This document shows positions 1 to 10,936 of a stretch of DNA of 64,000 nucleotides, one piece after another. Under the pieces are notes generated by a model. It was not told where the DNA came from and made no database searches. It saw only the letters and a program-made list of their open reading frames with translations. A program made the position numbers and the translations under genes. Position 1 is the stretch's first letter. The number at the start of each line of letters is the position of its first letter. Source of the stretch: Pipra filicauda (Eukaryota > Chordata > Aves > Passeriformes > Pipridae); contig NW_024104366.1 in assembly GCF_003945595.2 (NCBI RefSeq), forward strand, positions 992,001 to 1,056,000, given 5' to 3'.

Positions 1-1146
1 CGTAGAAGTTACTGCTGCTCTCTCTAGAAAAACATGAAATGGAGTAAAGGTTGTTTTAGCTGAGCTCTAAGGTCAGGGTTGATTAACTTGGAGTGCACAA
101 ATACAGCCAAAATGATGTCCAGGACACCTCTGCAGCTGAATCAAACACGTGGGATGTGGCAGGGAGAGATGGGAAGGTGACAGGGACACGGGAGAAGTTT
201 TATGCCCCAGGCACTGGCTGTACAAGTGCCCTCAGAAGGTGGTTTTCAGTCTGGAAGAGTTCCCAGTAAACTGCCTGTTCGGGTGGAAACCCTTCCCCTG
301 GGACTTTCTACATCAGGCTGGGGAGAGACAGATTCACTCCTCACCTTTGTGAGTTTTACAGCCACCTCCTTCCTCTGAAGGGGAAGGGTTTACCTCTGAT
401 TCTTGCCAGCAAAAAGGAAACCCCAGCAGTCCTCCCCCCATCCCCAGTGGTTCATGGCAGGCTGTCCAGGTAGCTGTGACACCTTGGCAGCTCAGGCCAA
501 TGGAGAGGACTCAACTCACTTTAACAGAGTCAACTCCATGAGCTCTACCTGAAGTACAAGCTCTTTTCTATCCTCAGAGAAGCCGCAAATCAAAAAACTC
601 TTTTTTCTTTTCTCTGACTGCTTTAAAAAGTGAATTTATTTCACTCTCCTGAACACTGGCACAAGGGAAGAGCAACACCTTAAGCCTTTTATTTTACAGC
701 ATGTGAAAATCAAGACTAAGTCCCCAAATGATCCATTTTAATTTCTGCCCATTGGAAATATCTATGTAAGAAAAGCATATTCATGAGAGTCAGTGTGTGC
801 TTTAAATTAATATGGAACATCCCAAAGTTTCAAAGCAGTCCCACATTTCTTCTTTCTTTCCTGATTATTAGTTTCACACTGAGCACTGATCCATTTCTCT
901 GTAACACACGCCCAAAGAAATCAAAAGCCTCCTGACACTGCCAGGATCTGTGTTTATAATACAGCAGAAATCACTGGGCAGATAACCAAGGCAATACAGA
1001 TAATTTGTGCTTATAAAAGTTAGGAGTCTACAGCTGATTATTCACTTTCTTGAGACCAAAGATAAAACCCAACAGTGTTCTTGGGCAGACACCAGGCCCA
1101 AGAACTAAGTGATGTCTTGTGCCAGCATTCAGCCTGTCCAATAGCT

Positions 1147-1305
1147 GGCAGAGACACTTTCCACTAGCCCAGGTTGCTCCAAGCCCCATCCAACCTGGCC
1201 TTGGACACTTCCAGGGATGGGGCAGCCACAGCTTCTCTGGGCAACCTGTGCCAGGGCCTCCCCACCCTCACAGGGAGGTGTTTCTTCTCAATATCAGATT
1301 GCAAA
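1147..1305 (-). mobile_element. CR1 LINE 3' fragment
   Basis: Shows the avian CR1 3' signature in antisense: CACTTTCCACTAGCCCAGG, CCAACCTGGCCTTGGACAC and TGGGCAACCTGTGCCAGGG, ending near the ATATCAGAT of the 3' reverse-transcriptase remnant. Confidence 0.9.
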
Positions 1306-2796
1306 ACTGAGCAGCCACATATACATCCAGACGTTCCTGCCACAATCCAATAAAATATTCAAACCACTTGCCCAGTGTTGCAGAAAGTGTCACAGCTGAG
1401 AGAAGAACCGGTTTGACATACCCACCCTGAAGCTGTGATTGAGGGACAAAATCCCTCTCTCCCTTAGCTTCAATTATTTTTAGCAGGATTTCAAAGGTCT
1501 GTCTCTCCTCCCAGTGCTCAGTCTAAGAGAAACAGGAAATCTGACCAGTCTCTCTGTACATCATCAGGATGCACCGTGAGCAGACACGCTGGGTGGCATT
1601 TGTTTCATCTAAGTCCTCGCTGCCAAAGCCTAAGCCAGCTCCTGAACTCCCCTTGCAGTCAATGAAAAAGCCCAGGCACCTCCAGTGTGTCATTTGTCTC
1701 ATCCAAAGAGACATGTCCAAGACTGGAATCACCCTCAGAAGAGCCTGTTTCTCCGATGTGACTTCAGAGGGAGCTTGGAGAAAGATCAGGGACAGAGGGC
1801 TGACTTTGGACAGCGGGGTTAAAGCAGATGATCTCACACGAGCTCCTTCTGTGGGGCCTTTTCTTCAAGGCTGACAAAATGAAGAGCCCTCCCTGGCAGC
1901 CAGGTTAGGAGCCGGGTTCCAGGGCTCTCCAGATCCACATGGATGTGGCACAGCTTGCCCACTGCTGTGCCCTCCTCCTGCCACAGCCATCTGGGCCCCC
2001 CGGCTGTGTCAAGTCCACATGCTCTGGCAGGCTAGTATTTGTAACTGCCTTAAGGGGTAACAACCTCATCCCAACCGTCTCCACACACCTTGCACAAAGC
2101 AGCACAATAAAGTATAAAACCACCCTCTGCAACTTCTGTAACTTGGTAATTCCTTCTCCATATTGAGAATGCAGCTCCCAGGGTGGTTTCCACGTTAGCA
2201 TCAGTAACTATCTTACGTTGCTTCCCTATGAGCAATCACACTTCGTTTTAAAATTCCCTCATTTCCTGAGCTTTAGGATGTGCTTTTAACTGCTTTTCTT
2301 CCTTCCCTGACCTATGACTTACCCACAGAGTCATCTCGAGGCTGTGATCCAGCCTGTGCATAAATGGCCCATCCAGGCTGCCAGCCTTGGACAGCCACTA
2401 CCCACAGACACCACGGCTCTGTCCGGCACCTCACTCCTCATCCTGGGATGGCTCACCCTCCATTCCAGATTGTGGATAAACAATATGGATGCATATGTGG
2501 ATAAACAATAAACAGATGAGGAAAACGCTCAGGAGGCTGATATGGTGAGAGGCACAGACTGACCGTGCGCTGTGCTCCTTGGCAGCAGCACCAACCTCGC
2601 GGCTTTCAGAGAGCACAGATCTGGCAACAGACCTCCTGCTTTGGGAAATTAAGGAAAATGGAGCTGGAGATATTCACCTTCCCTGCTCCAGGCAGGAGAG
2701 GATGCTGCAAGGGAGGGGATTCATGTACACAGGATTCACACGCACACAGGTCACTGCCCATCCGAGTGCCTTTGGATGGTGGAAGAAAAAACACTC

Positions 2797-2924
2797 ATGT
2801 CTCAGCTCTGCCGTGGATATTTGACTGTGGCATGACCCACTGGGACATGGATGTGCTTTAGTGGTGGGCTTGGAATGTGGGAAGCACCAGGAAGGGAGCA
2901 AAACCACTTTGGTCACAACACCTG
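2797..2924 (+). repeat. left arm of inverted repeat around the CBFA2T2 island
   Basis: Begins ATGTCTCAGCTCTG and runs through GGGAGCAAAACCACTTTGGT to CACAACACCTG. The reverse complement of 4889-5020 aligns along its whole length with a few mismatches and small indels, by eye about 85% identical. It is not CR1-like. Confidence 0.85.
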
Positions 2925-2962
2925 AGATCTGGCACTGCCAAAACTCACAGCTTGCAATGGTG

Positions 2963-3568
2963 ACCCCTGTTCCCAGACACCAAACCCTGTTCCCAGACAC
3001 CAAACCCCTGTTCCCAGACACCAAACCCCTGTTCCCAGACACCAAACCCTGTTCCCGGCCACCAAACCCCTGTTCCCGGTCACCAATCCTCTGTTCCCGA
3101 ACACCAAACCCCTGTTCCCAGTCACTAGATCCCTATTCCCGGTCACCAGATCCCTGTTCTCGGCCACCAAACCTCTGTTCCCGGTCACCAGACCTCTGTT
3201 CCCAGACACCAAATCCCTGTTCCCAGACACCAAATCCTGTTCCCAGATACCAAACCCCTGTTCCCGGTCACCAGACCTCTGTTCTCGGTCACCAGTCCTC
3301 TGTTCCCGAACACCAAACCCCTGTTCCCAAACACCAAATCCCTGTTCCCAGTCACCAGATCCCTATTCCCGGTCACCAGATCCCTGTTCCCGGCCACCAA
3401 ACCCCTGTTCCCAAATACCAAACCCCTGTTCCCGGTCACCAAACCCCTGTTCCCCGTCACCAAACCCCTATTCCCGGCCACCAAACCCCTGTTCCCGGCC
3501 ACCAAACCTCTCTTCCCGGCCACCAAACCCCTATTCCCGGCCACCAAATCCCTGTTCCCGGCCACCCA
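2963..3568. repeat. 21-bp minisatellite (about 29 units)
   Basis: Units of 20-21 bp, consensus CCCCTGTTCCCGGCCACCAAA with GGTCACCAGA, AGACACCAAA and GAACACCAAA variants. An ordered block of variants around 3089-3175 recurs around 3297-3402, so there is a higher-order period of roughly 210-230 bp. Being a multiple of three without stops, it leaves long open frames on both strands. Confidence 0.95.
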
Positions 3569-3589
3569 TGCAGCCTGGAAATGGAACAC

Positions 3590-3980
3590 AAGCCCATCTG
3601 CCGGGCTGGGTTCGCGGATGGGGCTCCGGGGGTCCCCCCCAGCAGTACGGAGCAGCCCGCTGAGCACCCCCGGACCGCACATCCCGGGCGGGTCTCGGTG
3701 CGGACCCGCAGCCCCGCTCGGGGGGCTCAGCCCCGCTCGCACCTTCGCCCCCGGCCCCGCGGCGCCTTTCCCGGTCCTCCCCTCCCCTTCCCCCGCTCCT
3801 GGATCTTACACTGGCCGCTTCCCGGGATCCCCACCATGGCCCGGCTGCTCGGCGCCTCCTCGCCCGGCCCGGCCCTTCCCCGTGACGAGCGGGGGCGCGG
3901 CTTGGCCGGCCCGCCCCGGGAGCCGGGCAGGAAGGGGATGTGTGGGCAGGGGAGGTGGGGGTGTGTCGGTTCGGTGATGG
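3590..3980 (-). promoter_or_regulatory. CBFA2T2: CpG island, putative CBFA2T2 promoter
   Basis: About 390 bp dense in CG, including CGGGCGGGT, CCCGCGGCG and GGGGGCGCGG, with sharp edges to AT-richer DNA and minisatellites on both sides. It encloses the 28-nt exon at 3810-3837, so transcription would begin to its right and run leftwards. No TATA box was seen. Confidence 0.7.
3810..3837 (-). CDS. CBFA2T2: CBFA2T2 (MTGR1) first coding exon, 28 nt, partial gene
   Basis: On the minus strand an ATG at 3837 in strong Kozak context (G at -3, G at +4) opens MVGIPGSGQ and then one base T before a good donor, GTAAGATCC, at 3809. As I remember them, mammalian MTGR1 isoforms begin MVGVPGAAAFQL with the exon break after the first base of the Leu codon. 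Both the MVG(V/I)PG start and the phase-1 end with T (TTG would be Leu) fit. It lies in a CpG island and is divergent from SNTA1, as in human. The product is a nuclear ETO-family corepressor that recruits NCoR/HDAC complexes. Only nine codons are in the window; the remaining exons would lie beyond position 1. The match is short, so this rests on phase and synteny as well as sequence. Confidence 0.68.
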
Positions 3981-4066
3981 AGTTCAGCCTCATTGTGCTG
4001 TGTAGCCTCCTCAGAACCGTGTGGCCCCTTTGCTGCCTTCCGCTGAGGTCTCCCCAGCCCTTCCAA

Positions 4067-4850
4067 AGGTGTAACAATACCTATACGCAAAAGGTCTTAA
4101 AATACCTGTACACACGCCCCCCAAAGGTTGTACAGTACCGCTACACTCAGAGGTGTATTGTACCTGTACTCCAAAGGTGTAACAATATCTGTACCCCCAA
4201 AGGTGTAACAATACCTGTACACACACCTCCAAAGGTGTTACTATACCTGTATACACACCCCCAAAGGTGTTACTATACCTGTACACCCTCCAAAGGTGTA
4301 ACAATACCTGTACACACACCTCCAAAGGTGTTACTATACCTGTATACACACCCCCAAAGGTGTTACTATACCTGTACACCCTCCAAAGGTGTAACAATAC
4401 CTGTACACACACACCCAAAGGTGTTGCAACACCTGTACACCCTCAAAGGTGTTACTGTACCTGTACACACCCCCCCAAAGGTGGTACAGCACTTGTACAC
4501 CCTCAAACGTGTTACAACACCGGTACAATCCCCCAGGTGTTACAATACCTGTATATACTCCCAGAAGTGTTACAATATCTGTACACTTTCCAAAGATGTT
4601 ACTATACCTGTACACCCCCCCCAAAGGTGGTACAGTACTTGTAACCCCAAAAAAGGTGTTACAATACCTGTACATACCCCTAAAGGTGTTACAATACCTA
4701 TATCTCCCAAAGGTGTAACAATACTTCTACCCCTCCAAGGGTGTTAAAATACCTGTACACAGCCCCCCCAAGGTTGTACAGTACCTGTACACCCCCTCCA
4801 AAGGAGTTACAATACCTGTACACCCTCCCCAAAGGTGTTACAATACCTGA
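4067..4850. repeat. about 30-bp minisatellite (about 27 units) with 93-bp higher-order period
   Basis: Units of about 24-34 bp around CAAAGGTGTTACAATACCTG followed by TACACACCCC. A three-unit block starting at 4201 recurs at 4294 and again at 4387, an exact 93-bp period, which points to recent expansion. The array adjoins the right inverted-repeat arm. Confidence 0.95.
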
Positions 4851-4888
4851 GGAGGAATATGTTTATCTGCAGCCCAGCCCCAGGGCCA

Positions 4889-5020
4889 CAGGTATTGTAA
4901 CCAAAGTGGTTTTGCTCCCTCTTGACACTTCCTACATTCCAATTCCACCACTAAACCACATCCACAGAATGTCCCAGTGAGTCCTGCCACAGCCAAATAT
5001 CCATGTCAGAGCTGAGACAT
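4889..5020 (-). repeat. right arm of inverted repeat around the CBFA2T2 island
   Basis: Reverse complement of the left arm. Its inner end, CAGGTATTGTAACC, is the reverse complement of the core of the neighbouring 30-bp minisatellite unit (GGTGTTACAATACCTG), so that array probably expanded from this arm. Confidence 0.85.
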
Positions 5021-5137
5021 TCCCACAAATGAAAACTTTCTGGTAGGTGCCTTAAAGCCCAGAAATGCCAGAGTTTGGGATCATGAGAGTTTCACTGAGA
5101 GCCTGAGAGTCCTACCTGGGGTTTGTCAAGGCTGCAG

Positions 5138-5348
5138 CCTCAAAGAATTATGAAATATCCTGAGGTGGAAGGGACCACAAGGATCATCCAATCCAGCTCC
5201 TGGCCCTGCACAGACAATCCCACCCTGTCCCTGGGAGCATTGTCCAAATACTCCTGGAGCTCTGGCAGCCTTGGGGCCGTACCCACTGCCCTGGGGAGAG
5301 TGTTCAGTGCCTACCACCCTCTGGGGAAGAACCTTTTCCTCATGTTGA
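5138..5348 (-). mobile_element. CR1 LINE 3' fragment, diverged subfamily
   Basis: Antisense CR1: GGTGGAAGGGACCACAAGGA, TCCAGCTCCTGGCCCTGCAC and AAGAACCTTTTCCTCATGTT, the variant ending of a different CR1 subfamily from the one at 1147. Confidence 0.85.
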
Positions 5349-8111
5349 AGTCTGATTGGCATCTGAAAACCAAGCACAACCTTGCTCCCATCCCGGAGGG
5401 ATTTGCCATGGTAGATTCCTTAGGGAAACTGCAGATAGGCCAGCTCGGTCAGGGATGTCCCAAAACACTTGGAAGTAGCTGCAGGAGAAAAAAATGTCTG
5501 CTGGTTGGGTTATAGGCGGGGTTCCTCTTCCCAGCAATAAAATACATATGTGATCCTGGAAGCAGAGCCAGGACCCAGTTTCCCACCAGTTAGCAAGTCA
5601 TGCTGGTACCAGTGTGGCTCTTGATGCTCTGCCATCTCTTGGCTCAGCCTTGGCAGAGCTCACTTCCAGTGACAGAGAGCTCTTGGAATGGGGCAGGAAA
5701 TCCAAACTGGCTGCCCTAAGGCACTGTCTATCCCCTCAAGTCGGTGCCTATATGATCAAGGCAGCAAGAGCTGTGAGCCCTACTTGGGGAAAAAAGGGCA
5801 CACAGGTCAGGGCTGCTGTTTCCCAATAGGACTGTGCTCCCAGAAAACTGGGTTTGACCTGCCCTGACCCCAGTTCTGGGCTGGTGGTTGCAGGGGAGCA
5901 GCCTGTGGAAAGCCCAGCACTGCAGCTTGGCAGTGATTCTCTGTGGATTCCCAGGGAGCCACAGGCTCCGTTCGAGTTTGCTGGCCAAGAGCAGGCATCT
6001 CCTGGGCCCAGATGTCCCGGGATGGAGCAGATCCAAATTTGCACTGAAATGACAGGACCATCTCTCTAGTCCCATTGTCCTCGTTTTAACTTTGTGTGTT
6101 TGCCTCCCCCCCTTTTGAGGCAGCAGTGCTTCCCTGGGCCCTGTCTGCCAGAGCCTGCATCCCCCTCGCTGCTCTCACCTCCTGCAGCTTGGCTCTGGCC
6201 TATGTTTACCACCACTTCATCCCAGTGTCATCTACAGCCTCTCTGTGGCCAAATTCACACTGGTGGAGCAGAAAGGGCCCTTGTGTGGGGTGCTGATAAG
6301 GGCTTTGTTTTAATTTAGCTGGTCCTCAAAGCCTGTGAAACCCCTTGAGTGGCAGGCTGGGCTCTTTCAGAGTCCAGTGTGATGGGAGCAGCTTCCTGAA
6401 CCACCTGGACATGCTCCTCGGCCACAGCCTGGCATCTCCCTGAGGCTCCCCCATTCTCTGTGTGCCTGAGTGCAGAGGAGGAGGTGGGAACTGCTGTGAT
6501 GATGGTGTGGGGCTGTTGCTGCCCTGCTTTGTGTTGCATCCCTCCAGAGCACCACAGCCTTGAGGAACATGCCCTGGTGTGAAGTGTCACAGTCTTGAAT
6601 GAGAACAGGGTGAAGAGAGCTGGGAAAACAAAGCAGAGAACTGGGATGTGCTGGGGAAGGCTTTGAAGGAGGAGCAAATTTATTTTTCCTCTTCCTTTCT
6701 GTTCCACAGCTTTGCCCCAGGCAAAGCACGGTGGGCACAGAGGAGCTCTTTTGCAAGGTCTGCATTGCTGCTTGGTTTCTAAAGGTGGAACAGCTGCAGA
6801 GGGAAACCCCAGAGAGGAGAGGATTGTCTATATAATACAGAATACCAGGAAAAGGTGCACATAGGGCTTGATCTTGCAGGCCTCAATGCCAGTGAAAGAT
6901 GTAGCTGCTCAAGACAGCAGTTTTGGGGACATTTCCATAGGTATATGTGACTTCCCCACAGAAGCAAGCTCATGTTTTAAATGTGGCCATCCTGCTGCTC
7001 CTCCAGCAAGTGTCTGCTACAGAGAGGGAGAGGTGTGAGCAAGGAACAGGCTCTCTGTGCTCTTTCTCATATTTGAGGCAAGTGGTGCCAGGGCGTGGGC
7101 ATGGTCATGTTGGGAGGATGAGCCCCAGATCCTGAGACACGGGATCTGTCTGTGAGACACACACAGCCATAGCCTGTCCTGTGGGGAGCACCCTTTCCCC
7201 ACCTCCCACCCCCCAGATTTTAAGCCATACAGTGGGCTGAGCTTGTCTCATGCTCTCTGGAGCTGGAGTCGAGTTTGGGAAACATCAACAGCCGTCAAAC
7301 AAAGGTGTCAGATGCAATTTTTGTTCTGCTGGTACATTAGTAGACAGAGCAGGGTTTATTTGCTCCAAGAGAAAAAAACCCACCCAGCCTTTATGAGTAT
7401 GGATTTCTGTGCTGTGTCCAACTGAGCAACACCTGTTCACTCAGCTGATGCTTCTGTATGTCCTTGAAATAGGCTTGTGTGTTAGAGAAGAAGCTCTACA
7501 GGCATGTGGACTTTATTTGGAACCCTTTTTCTCATTTAAACATAATGTATTTGGGACAAGAAAAAGACTTCTCAGCCCAGTGCAGTACGTGGGGACACAT
7601 GCTAGAGAGGTATATATATATATATATATGTCTAAGTATTTATATACATATATCACACCCGACTGAGCATCCACAGTTTTGCAAACAGCATTTTTAGGAC
7701 TAAAAATACACAGCCACTATACATGATATATATCTATGGCCAGGAAACCACAAAAATATTAATACATGCCCTCCACAAGTCAAGAAATACTCCCACCATC
7801 TTTAGCACATTTAATTGGATATCAGACAGTCGAGCCACAGACTGTTTTTCCATGGAGTACTTCTCTGTTTGGTGCACATGGGGAGCAGTGCTTGCTGTCC
7901 AAGCAGGTATTTGGCACCTGCTCTGATTACTTGCTGGCATCCCACACCTCAGCTCGTGCCGTGCTGAGGGAGCTGTGCTCTAAGGGTGTTTTTTTCAGCT
8001 GTGTTTGCTGTACCCAAGCACTGATGTGAAGCACCACTCTGGGTTTGGTCCCCTTCCACTCACTGTGCTCCTTGAGCTGCTGCAGAGGTCCTGCCAAAGG
8101 AAGCAGGATGC
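5349..8111. other. intergenic, no gene recognised
   Basis: Apart from the TA microsatellite near 7611, I see no repeat, exon or RNA gene. Confidence 0.6.
7611..7629. repeat. (TA)n microsatellite
   Basis: Nine or ten TA units followed by a looser TATATACATATAT tract to about 7652. Confidence 0.95.
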
Positions 8112-8590
8112 ACAACAAGGACAGAGACCTGCTGGAGGGAGTGCAGAGGAGACCACGAAGATGATTAGAGGGATGGAGCACCTCCCCTATGAAGAAAGGC
8201 TGAGAGAATTGGGATTGTTCAGCCTGGAGAAGGCTTTGGGGTGACCTAATTGTGGCTTTTCTGTACGTGAAAGGAGGTGACAAGGAAGATGGAGAGAGAC
8301 AATTTACAAGGGCCTGGAGTGTTAGGACAAGGGGGGATGGTTTCAGACTGATGGAATAGGTTTAGATTGGATATTGGGAAGGAATTCTTCCCTGTGAGGG
8401 TGGTGAGGCCCTGGCACAGGTTGCCCAGAGAAGCTGTGGCTGCCCCTGGATCCCTGGAAGTGTCCAAGGCCAGGCTGGACGGGGCTTGGAGCAACCTGGG
8501 CTAGTGGAAGGTGTCCCTGCCCATGGCAGGGGGAGGTCCCTTCCAAACCAAACCTTCCATGGCCCTATGAAACCTCATGGCCTTGAGTGC
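8112..8590 (+). mobile_element. CR1 LINE 3' fragment
   Basis: Sense CR1. A decayed C-terminal reverse-transcriptase stretch ([20 protein letters not shown] then SLEK) is followed by the 3' UTR with AAGGAATTCTTCCCTGTGAG and GGGCTAGTGGAAGGTGTCCC. Confidence 0.92.
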
Positions 8591-10884
8591 CCCTCTGAAC
8601 AAAACCAACGTGACAGAGGTGGCTGCAAGTGGGAAGCTCCATCTCTGGGAGAAGGACTTTGCAACCCTGCTCCTGCTCTTCCAAAGAGTGGCTTTGTGTG
8701 AGTCCTTACCTGTACAGCAGGGTGTGCAGTGAGGTGAGACACCAGCAGGTCTGAGGTGCTCTGTCCCTGCAGTTGCTGAGGTACCTGAGGGCAGCTGAAG
8801 GTTGTTCTCTCTGCAGACCAGCATTAAGAGCAGGGAGCAGGACGTTGAGCTGGAGGGTGAGAAGGTCTCAGCTGATGACCATAGCCCTTGGTTGGAAAAA
8901 GCTCACTCAGGCAAAGATGTATGCCTGTTCTTGATCCCCACATCCTTGTCCTGTCTCTTCCTCACCCTTTTGCTGTCCCCTCTCAGGTCCCACACCAGCT
9001 TGGTCCTCCCATTTCCTCTACAAGGAAGGCAAATCTAGTGGCAAGGATTAATGGCTTTGATCAAAGAACAGTGAACACAAGAGACAGAGGGAACGTTATT
9101 TAGAAATCTTTCATCTCATGAGCATGTGTAGCTCTAAAAACATCGAAAAAAGAGTAATTACTGTCATAAAAATGAGTGGGAAGTGAGATAAAGGGTTTAT
9201 CTCATGGGGCAGGTCATGGCAGAGTAACCTGCCTGCTTTCTTCACTAGGAACTGGTTTTCAAAACAAGGCAAAATGAAGAAGTTTAGTACAAGCATCATT
9301 AACATGGGTGAGAACTAAGGTAAAGGGGAGGGAGGCAGATGGTGCCAGAAGGGAGGTCTGGAGGCTGGTGGTTCCCCAAGGTCAGTCCTGGTGTCTGGTC
9401 AGTGTTTCTCTTGGCACAATGTGAGTGGTCAGCATTGCCCAGAGAGACAAGCGTGTCTGGGGGGAGGAGGATGGGATCTCATTGAGGAAGAACTGCTAGA
9501 GGAGAGGAGGGTGGGATGGGTCCTGTTCAGCAGGTAGGAAGCAGAGCACACAGCAGAGATCAAGCCCAAACAGGCAATAATTCTGTGATAAAACCTGGGG
9601 ACATTGTTTGTCATGCAGGTCCCTTTCTTCAAACACAAATGTTTGAAGCACGAGAGTGTCTAGCCCAACTTAGAGGCTGTAATGCTGCCCCTGAAACCAT
9701 CTCAGATCTCCTTCATTTGTATTTTCAAGCTGATGGGTGTCTGCTGCAGCCAGAAAGAGGGTGATACTGTCTTGAATACCATATTTGTTTTCCAGAGGCC
9801 ATCTGGCTGCATTTCTTCATTGTTTGAGGAAGCAGTGACACCGACAGCGCTGCATTACCCCAAAAATGTGCTGGGAGAGTAAATGACAGGAGGGACAGAA
9901 AAGAGACATGTGAGCTTCCAGAATTGGGGCTGTGCATCACTTTGCAAGATCTCTCAGCTCTACACTGAGATGAACAAACTCAGGACCTCAGGAGCCAGTG
10001 AGCAGGTCCTCTCCCATGTCATCTGCTCCAGGTCACCGGCTAGCTGGGCACCCCCCACTTGTGCAGCTCAGCCTTTCAGCTCTGGGTTTCCCACCCAGTG
10101 CATGCAAACTGTTATGGCCTGGCAGGGACTGCTCCCTATGGAGCAGTGAGGGAGCTCAGTGCCAGGCAGGATCGGGCCAAGGTGATCAGACTGAAGCCCG
10201 GCCAGGGCTGAGGAAAGCCCAGCCCTTGCACTGGTTTGGGCTTGTCAGAGGATGATTCCCTGGTCATTTTGCTTTTGGCTTCTGCCATGCTCCTGGAGGC
10301 AGGGTCATCCCCCAGCCTCAGGGACATCAGAGCCACAGTGTGTTTTGGTGTCACTCAGGAACCTGCAGTCACAAAACTGCTCACACTTTTAACTTTGCAG
10401 TCTCAGCCCACCCCCTTGTCATGCTCAGAGCAGCACCGAGCTAAGCCCTGCCTGGCTGTGCAGGCTGTTTGCCATCTGGCACAAGCAGGACCAAGTAGAG
10501 TTAAATAAATGTTAAATACACAGTAATACCATGTGACACTAGCAAAAGGCAATGAGTTCAAGCTCGGAGAGTCTGCTTATGTAAACAGCATCCTGAAATT
10601 AATATTTACCTTTTAAAACAAACAGATATTTGGGGTGTTTCACAGTCTTTCTGCCTAGCAGATGCCAAGAACAACAGCTTGGTACTGCAGGGAATTGGCT
10701 TGACAGCTCAGGGGACAGTAAACTCCCCACCAGTCTCCAGACTGCGAGGTCAGAGCCTGTCCCTCTCTTTTCAAGCAGATAAATTCGCACAAGTGCCAGA
10801 TTAATCTTTGCTCAGGGGCTACGACCTCTAATGAGGAGTGGGAGCCACCCTGACGTTGCAGCCGGGAGCGGGACTCGAGCAGCA

Positions 10885-10936
10885 GATGGGCTGGGGACGG
10901 AGGATTTGGGGATGGGCTGGGGACGGAGGATTTGGG
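10885..10936. repeat. 26-bp tandem duplication
   Basis: Two exact 26-bp copies starting GATGGGCTGGGGACGGAGGA. Confidence 0.95.

Larger units (their letters stand above)
1..3809 (-). other. CBFA2T2: inferred CBFA2T2 intron 1 (partial)
   Basis: Follows the first-exon donor on the minus strand. It contains one CR1 fragment (1147-1305), the left inverted-repeat arm and the 21-bp minisatellite. No second exon (family sequence around EKRVPAMPGSPVEVK) was found on the minus strand. Positions 1-1146 and 1306-2796 show no repeat or exon I recognise. Confidence 0.55.

Noticed and set aside
2861..4747. 628-codon plus-strand open frame
   Set aside because: It is open only because it runs through two minisatellites and a CpG island. 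There are no family motifs, and the composition is purely repeat-derived.
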